Positions 7,301 through 10,623 of a stretch of 10,623 nt of DNA are shown piece by piece. The stretch is from Anaerolineae bacterium (GTDB lineage: Bacteria; Chloroflexota; Anaerolineae; B4-G1; SLSP01), in contig JAFGNI010000140.1 in the NCBI GenBank assembly GCA_016927095.1, positions 1-10,623 on the forward strand, read 5' to 3'. Numbering within the stretch: the first letter of the stretch is position 1; every line of letters begins with the position of its first letter. The notes under the pieces are model-generated. The model searched no databases and had not been told where the DNA came from. It saw only the letters and a list, made by a program, of their open reading frames with translations. The translations under genes and the position numbers were made by a program.

Positions 7301-8245
7301 ATGATAGATAACACAGGACCGGCGATTCGCGTTGCGGGATTGACAAAACGCTACGGCCCCCCGGACACCGGCCTGTTGGCCGTGGATCACATAGACTTCG
7401 AGGTGGCACAGGGCGAGGTCTTTGGCTTCCTGGGCCCCAACGGCGCCGGGAAGACCAGCACGATCAGGATGCTGACCGGGCTGACCCAGCCCACCGCAGG
7501 GCAAGCCCACATCCTGGGCATGGACCGGGCGCACGACCTCCCGCGCATCAAGAAGCAGATTGGTGTGGTGCCCGAATCCTCCAACCTCTACGATGAGCTG
7601 ACGGCGTTCGACAACTTGATGTTCTCGATGCGACTCTATGGCGTGCCCCGTCAAGAACGAGCTCCCCGGGCCGAGGAGCTTCTGGCGCGCTTCCGCCTCA
7701 CTGAGAAGCGCGACACCCGCTTTGGACGCCTCTCGCGCGGCATGCGCCGCGCGCTGACCATTGCGACAGCGCTGGCGCACCGCCCGTCGGTGGTCTTCCT
7801 GGACGAGCCGACGACTGGGTTGGACGTCGCCAGCGCCCGTAACCTCCGCCGGATGATCGCAGGGCTGCGAGAGGAGGGCGTCACGGTCTTTCTGACAACC
7901 CACTATCTCGAGGAGGCGGAGCGGCTGTGTGATCGCATTGCGCTCCTCGTCAAAGGCCGCATCGTAGCGCTGGACACGGTCGAGGAGCTAAAGGCCCGGG
8001 TTCAGGACGAAGTCGTGGTCGAGGTGACCCTATCAGGTCGCGATGCTGCGGGGCCGGAAATGTGGCGCCTGGTGGGAACAAACGTTGAGGCCACCATCGC
8101 CAGGGCGCTGGCCCAGGCCAAGGCGGAAGGGCGGCGTGTCATCGCCCTGGACACGGTGCAGCCCACGTTGGAGGACGTCTTCGTCCAGCTCACAGGACTC
8201 AGCGCCGAACTGATGCAGGCTGAGAAGAATGGGAAGGGAAAGTGA
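7301..8245 (+). CDS. ABC-2-type transporter ATP-binding subunit (DrrA/CcmA-like)
   Basis: A 314-residue cytoplasmic ATPase that drives the membrane subunit encoded next. It shows Walker A GPNGAGKT (45-52), Walker B Asp168 with catalytic Glu169, a D-loop GLD, and the H-loop His201 in TTHYLEEAE. The DrrA-type C-terminal region ends with LEDVFVQLTG (290-299). Two motifs deviate. The usual Q-loop Gln is Glu92 (VVPESS), and the signature reads LSRGM (144-148) rather than LSGGM. The first of these, at least, may be lineage variation. The start is set by GAGAGGA (7289-7295), 5 nt upstream. The 95 nt before the gene show no clear promoter or terminator, so read-through from the upstream operon is plausible. 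Family members export drugs, lipids or polysaccharides; the substrate here is unknown. Confidence 0.93.
   Translation: MIDNTGPAIRVAGLTKRYGPPDTGLLAVDHIDFEVAQGEVFGFLGPNGAGKTSTIRMLTGLTQPTAGQAHILGMDRAHDLPRIKKQIGVVPESSNLYDELTAFDNLMFSMRLYGVPRQERAPRAEELLARFRLTEKRDTRFGRLSRGMRRALTIATALAHRPSVVFLDEPTTGLDVASARNLRRMIAGLREEGVTVFLTTHYLEEAERLCDRIALLVKGRIVALDTVEELKARVQDEVVVEVTLSGRDAAGPEMWRLVGTNVEATIARALAQAKAEGRRVIALDTVQPTLEDVFVQLTGLSAELMQAEKNGKGK
8232..8240 (+). promoter_or_regulatory. Ribosome binding site that sets the permease start
   Basis: The purine run GGAAGGGAA ends 6 nt before ATG at 8247. It lies downstream of the alternative in-frame ATG at 8229, so it supports the later start, 1 nt after the ATPase stop codon. 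Confidence 0.55.
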
Positions 8246-8246
8246 C

Positions 8247-8978
8247 ATGCTGAAGGATGACCTGCGGTGCATTGCCGCCATAGTAGCCAAGGATCTTCGG
8301 GCCTACTACTTCAAGCCGCCCAACATCAGTTGGGGCCTGCTCTTCCCTTTTGCCTTTCTACTTGCCTTCACGCTGCGCAACCCCGGCAGTCCGGAGGACT
8401 TGGTCCCCGGCCTGCTGGCGCTGACCCTGCTCTTCGGCACGACCAGCATGGAAGCCATCGTGATCACGTTCGAACGACGCATCGGCGCCCTGGAACGGCT
8501 TGAGCTGGCGCCAATGCGCTTACCCGCGCTGTTAGCAGGCAAGCTCCTGGGTGGCGTAGTCTTTGGTTTGGTCGCCACCTTCGTCACGCTCGCCATTGCG
8601 GCGGTGGCGCTGGAGGTGGAAACGGTGAACTGGGAATGGCTACTCCCGATGGCATTCCTCTCCGCCACAGCATTTGCAGCATTGGGGATCTTGGTTTCGG
8701 TCGCGGTCAAGGAGGTCTTCGAGGCACAGACCTTGGCCAATGCCTTTCGCTTTCCGATGATGTTCCTTGGTGGGGTCTTCGTGCCGGTCACGGCGTTCCC
8801 CGCGGCACTGAAGGTGCTCGCGCGCCTGATGCCGCTCACCTACAGCGTGGAGGGGCTACGCGCCGCCTTGGGACAGGGACGCTTGGATGTAGCTCTGATG
8901 GACATCGCGGTGCTGCTGGCCTTCACAGCTGTCCTCTTTGCCTTATCCGTGCAGGTGCTGGCACGCCGGACGGTGTAA
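8247..8978 (+). CDS. ABC-2-type transporter permease (DrrB-like)
   Basis: A membrane subunit of about 243 residues with some six hydrophobic segments, the channel partner of the preceding ATPase. A cytoplasmic N-terminal coupling helix (IVAKDLRAYYF) precedes the first membrane segment. The C-terminal ABC-2 hallmark is clear: a conserved stretch around FRFPMMFLGGVFVP, followed by LMPLTYSVEGLRAAL. It starts 1 nt after the ATPase stop, behind a purine-rich ribosome site; an in-frame ATG at 8229 would add six residues. This two-gene pair is a complete transporter by itself. It ends before a convergent gene, with a GC hairpin between them. The substrate is unknown. Confidence 0.9.
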   Translation: MLKDDLRCIAAIVAKDLRAYYFKPPNISWGLLFPFAFLLAFTLRNPGSPEDLVPGLLALTLLFGTTSMEAIVITFERRIGALERLELAPMRLPALLAGKLLGGVVFGLVATFVTLAIAAVALEVETVNWEWLLPMAFLSATAFAALGILVSVAVKEVFEAQTLANAFRFPMMFLGGVFVPVTAFPAALKVLARLMPLTYSVEGLRAALGQGRLDVALMDIAVLLAFTAVLFALSVQVLARRTV

Positions 8979-8997
8979 CAGGTCACTAGCCCGGTTG

Positions 8998-9025
8998 GGG
9001 GCGGAGTCCGCCAAGGCTCCGCCCC
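8998..9025. terminator. Hairpin between convergent genes, probable bidirectional terminator
   Basis: GGGGCGGAG (8998-9006) and CTCCGCCCC (9017-9025) are perfectly complementary, a 9-bp GC stem with a 10-nt loop. It begins 20 nt after the permease stop and lies 86 nt beyond the stop of the minus-strand ATPase. Neither side carries a U-tract, so termination efficiency is uncertain. The rest of 8979-9110 shows no gene. Confidence 0.5.
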
Positions 9026-9110
9026 GTCGCAGTGGATGGGACATCGGTTGTCGGGCGCAGACCCGCGCCGCTGTGGTTGGTGCAAAAACGTGCCGATGGC
9101 GTCGCCTCGC

Positions 9111-10623
9111 CTATCGTCGCATCCACTTCACCGCTTCCATCCAGATACTGCCCAGGAGCGCGCCGGCAACCACCAGCCCCCACTGTGCCGAACTCAGCGC
9201 CGTCGTGTCCAGCACACCCTGCACCCAGGGGATCAGGGTCATCGCCAGGACCAGCGCGACCATACCCACCAGCCAGCCCACGGCAAACCGGTTCGCGAGC
9301 AGTCCCCGCTTGAGCAGTGGCATCCGCTCCTGCTTCAGGTTCAGCGCGAGCACGATGTGCCCCAGCAGCCAGGTGGCAAAGGCGGCGGTGCGCGCACTCG
9401 CCAGGTTCTGGCCCAGCGCGAAGGAGCCGAAGTAGGCGACCAAAATCGCCAGCAGTGGGCCTACCAGGTTGCGCGCGATGCGCCCCGCCACCGACCAGGA
9501 GAGGAACCGAGTGCGCCGGCGCGGCGGGTCGTCCATCAGCCCCGGCTCGGCAGCCTCGCTGATGAAGATGGTGGAGGACGCCAGATCCATCAGCAGCTCG
9601 ATGGCGATGATCTGAATCGGCGCGAAGGGGAATTCGCGCCCCATCACCAGCGGGATCAGAAACGCGGTCAGCAGGATGGCCTTCGCCGAGAGGTAGTAGG
9701 TGATCCCCTTGCGAAAGTTGTCGTAGGCCTTGCGCCCGATCCGCACGCCGTCAGGCAGGTGCGCAAAGTTGTCGTCGGTGAGCACCAGGTCGGCCGCCTC
9801 CCGGGCCACATCCGTGCCGGTTTCCCCCATCGCCACGCCGATGTGCGCCGTGCGCAGCGCGGGCGCGTCGTTCACCCCGTCGCCGGTCACCGCCACCGTC
9901 TCCCCTTGATCTTGCAGTGCCTGCACGATGCGCAGCTTCTGTTCGGGACTGGTGCGGGCAAAGACAGCGGTGGTGCGCGCCGTCTCAGTCCATGCATCAT
10001 CATCCAGGGCCGCCAGTTCCTGCCCCGTCAGCACGCGGTCGGCGTCCACGCCGATGGCCCGGGCGACGTGGCGGGCCGTCTCGGCGTTGTCGCCCGTGAC
10101 CACCCGCGTGCGCACCCCGGCACGCCGCAAGGTGTCGATAGCTGCGGGCACCCCGTCGCGTACGGGATCCTCCAACACGGCGCAGCCCACGAAACGGAGT
10201 TCCTCGTCGCCGGACTCGGCTCCAGCCTGCAACGCTGGCGCGACGGCATAGGCGGTGATGCGGTACCCCTCCGCCGCCAGCTCCGCGACCCGTTCCCGCA
10301 CGGCGTTCTGCTCCCCGTCAGACCAAGCGCCATCCCCGCTCACGCGCGTGGCCCGCTCAAGCACCGCCTCCGGACTCCCCGTGATATAGCGTACACCGCT
10401 GCCGTTCCGGGCATAGGTCAGAGCTCGCGTGTCGCCGCTGCGGGCAAAGCCCATCTGATCAACAAGATCTGCCGGCTGCTGCTCGCGTCGCACGTCCAGC
10501 GCCGCAGCAGCATCGAGGACCGCAGTATCGGTGGGGTCGCCGGCATGCTCGGGGATAGCCGGCACCGCCTCCGAGAGAAAAGTGCGCCAGGCATCGCCTT
10601 TCCGGTCATCGCGATGCACCACC
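9111..10623 (-). CDS. P-type cation-transporting ATPase, C-terminal half (N-terminus outside window)
   Basis: An ion pump that couples ATP hydrolysis through a phospho-aspartate to cation movement. About 503 residues are in the window, ending at the stop at 9113-9111. The frame runs off the right edge, so the phosphorylation motif (DKTGT), M1-M4 and actuator domain are outside. Numbering from the edge: nucleotide-binding TGSPE (81-85, where most pumps have KGxPE), DPVR (152-155), VVTGDN (174-179), TGDGVNDAP (246-254), then membrane helices M5-M10 at about 307-327, 333-355, 382-402, 412-428, 447-466 and 479-497. Length and layout fit the large P2-like class with a four-helix C-terminal domain. 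The ion is not known: M5 and M6 lack most canonical Ca2+ ligands, though the M6 Asp346 is kept. The gene converges on the transporter genes and is not part of their operon. Confidence 0.93.
   Translation of the reverse strand, partial: VVHRDDRKGDAWRTFLSEAVPAIPEHAGDPTDTAVLDAAAALDVRREQQPADLVDQMGFARSGDTRALTYARNGSGVRYITGSPEAVLERATRVSGDGAWSDGEQNAVRERVAELAAEGYRITAYAVAPALQAGAESGDEELRFVGCAVLEDPVRDGVPAAIDTLRRAGVRTRVVTGDNAETARHVARAIGVDADRVLTGQELAALDDDAWTETARTTAVFARTSPEQKLRIVQALQDQGETVAVTGDGVNDAPALRTAHIGVAMGETGTDVAREAADLVLTDDNFAHLPDGVRIGRKAYDNFRKGITYYLSAKAILLTAFLIPLVMGREFPFAPIQIIAIELLMDLASSTIFISEAAEPGLMDDPPRRRTRFLSWSVAGRIARNLVGPLLAILVAYFGSFALGQNLASARTAAFATWLLGHIVLALNLKQERMPLLKRGLLANRFAVGWLVGMVALVLAMTLIPWVQGVLDTTALSSAQWGLVVAGALLGSIWMEAVKWMRR

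Noticed and set aside
8306..8839. Minus-strand open frame of 177 codons
   Set aside because: Antisense to the ABC-2 permease. Ser/Thr/Lys-rich composition without motif.

Overview
The window is GC-rich bacterial DNA carrying seven transport, regulatory or protease genes, most of them membrane proteins. Composition and gene types would fit a Chloroflexota-like or similar high-GC lineage. That placement is an inference from style only; no rRNA or marker gene is present. No tRNA, rRNA, CRISPR array, insertion sequence or phage gene was seen.

Layout: (1) Positions 1-1609, minus strand, hold an exported subtilisin-family (S8) serine protease, open at the left window edge. It has a signal peptide, two tandem propeptide-like modules and a complete catalytic triad. 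(2) Positions 1610-1825 form a divergent control region with one promoter for each direction. Each promoter carries its own inverted repeat near the predicted transcription start. (3) Positions 1826-7205, plus strand, form a tight operon: an ArsR/SmtB-family repressor, two half-size ABC exporters that probably form a heterodimer, and a MOT1-type (molybdate/sulfate-like) transporter. The genes are joined by a 12-nt gap, an ATGA overlap and a GTGA overlap. (4) After a 95-nt gap, positions 7301-8978 carry a second transporter, a two-gene ABC-2 (DrrA/DrrB-like) system. It may be read from the same operon or from its own unseen promoter. (5) Positions 8979-9110 lie between convergent genes and contain a strong GC hairpin, probably a shared terminator. 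(6) Positions 9111-10623, minus strand, hold the C-terminal half of a P-type cation ATPase whose start lies beyond the right edge.

Working together (inference): the ArsR-type protein probably represses its own operon through a palindrome just downstream of its promoter, releasing it when a small effector or metal is sensed. The operon then yields the exporter pair and the coupled oxyanion-type permease. The protease is transcribed divergently and could share control, although its own inverted repeat has a different sequence. Individual families are recognisable. What is unusual is the translational coupling of a MOT1-type permease to an ABC exporter pair, the composition of the first exporter's N-terminal tail, and the altered ion-site residues of the P-type ATPase.
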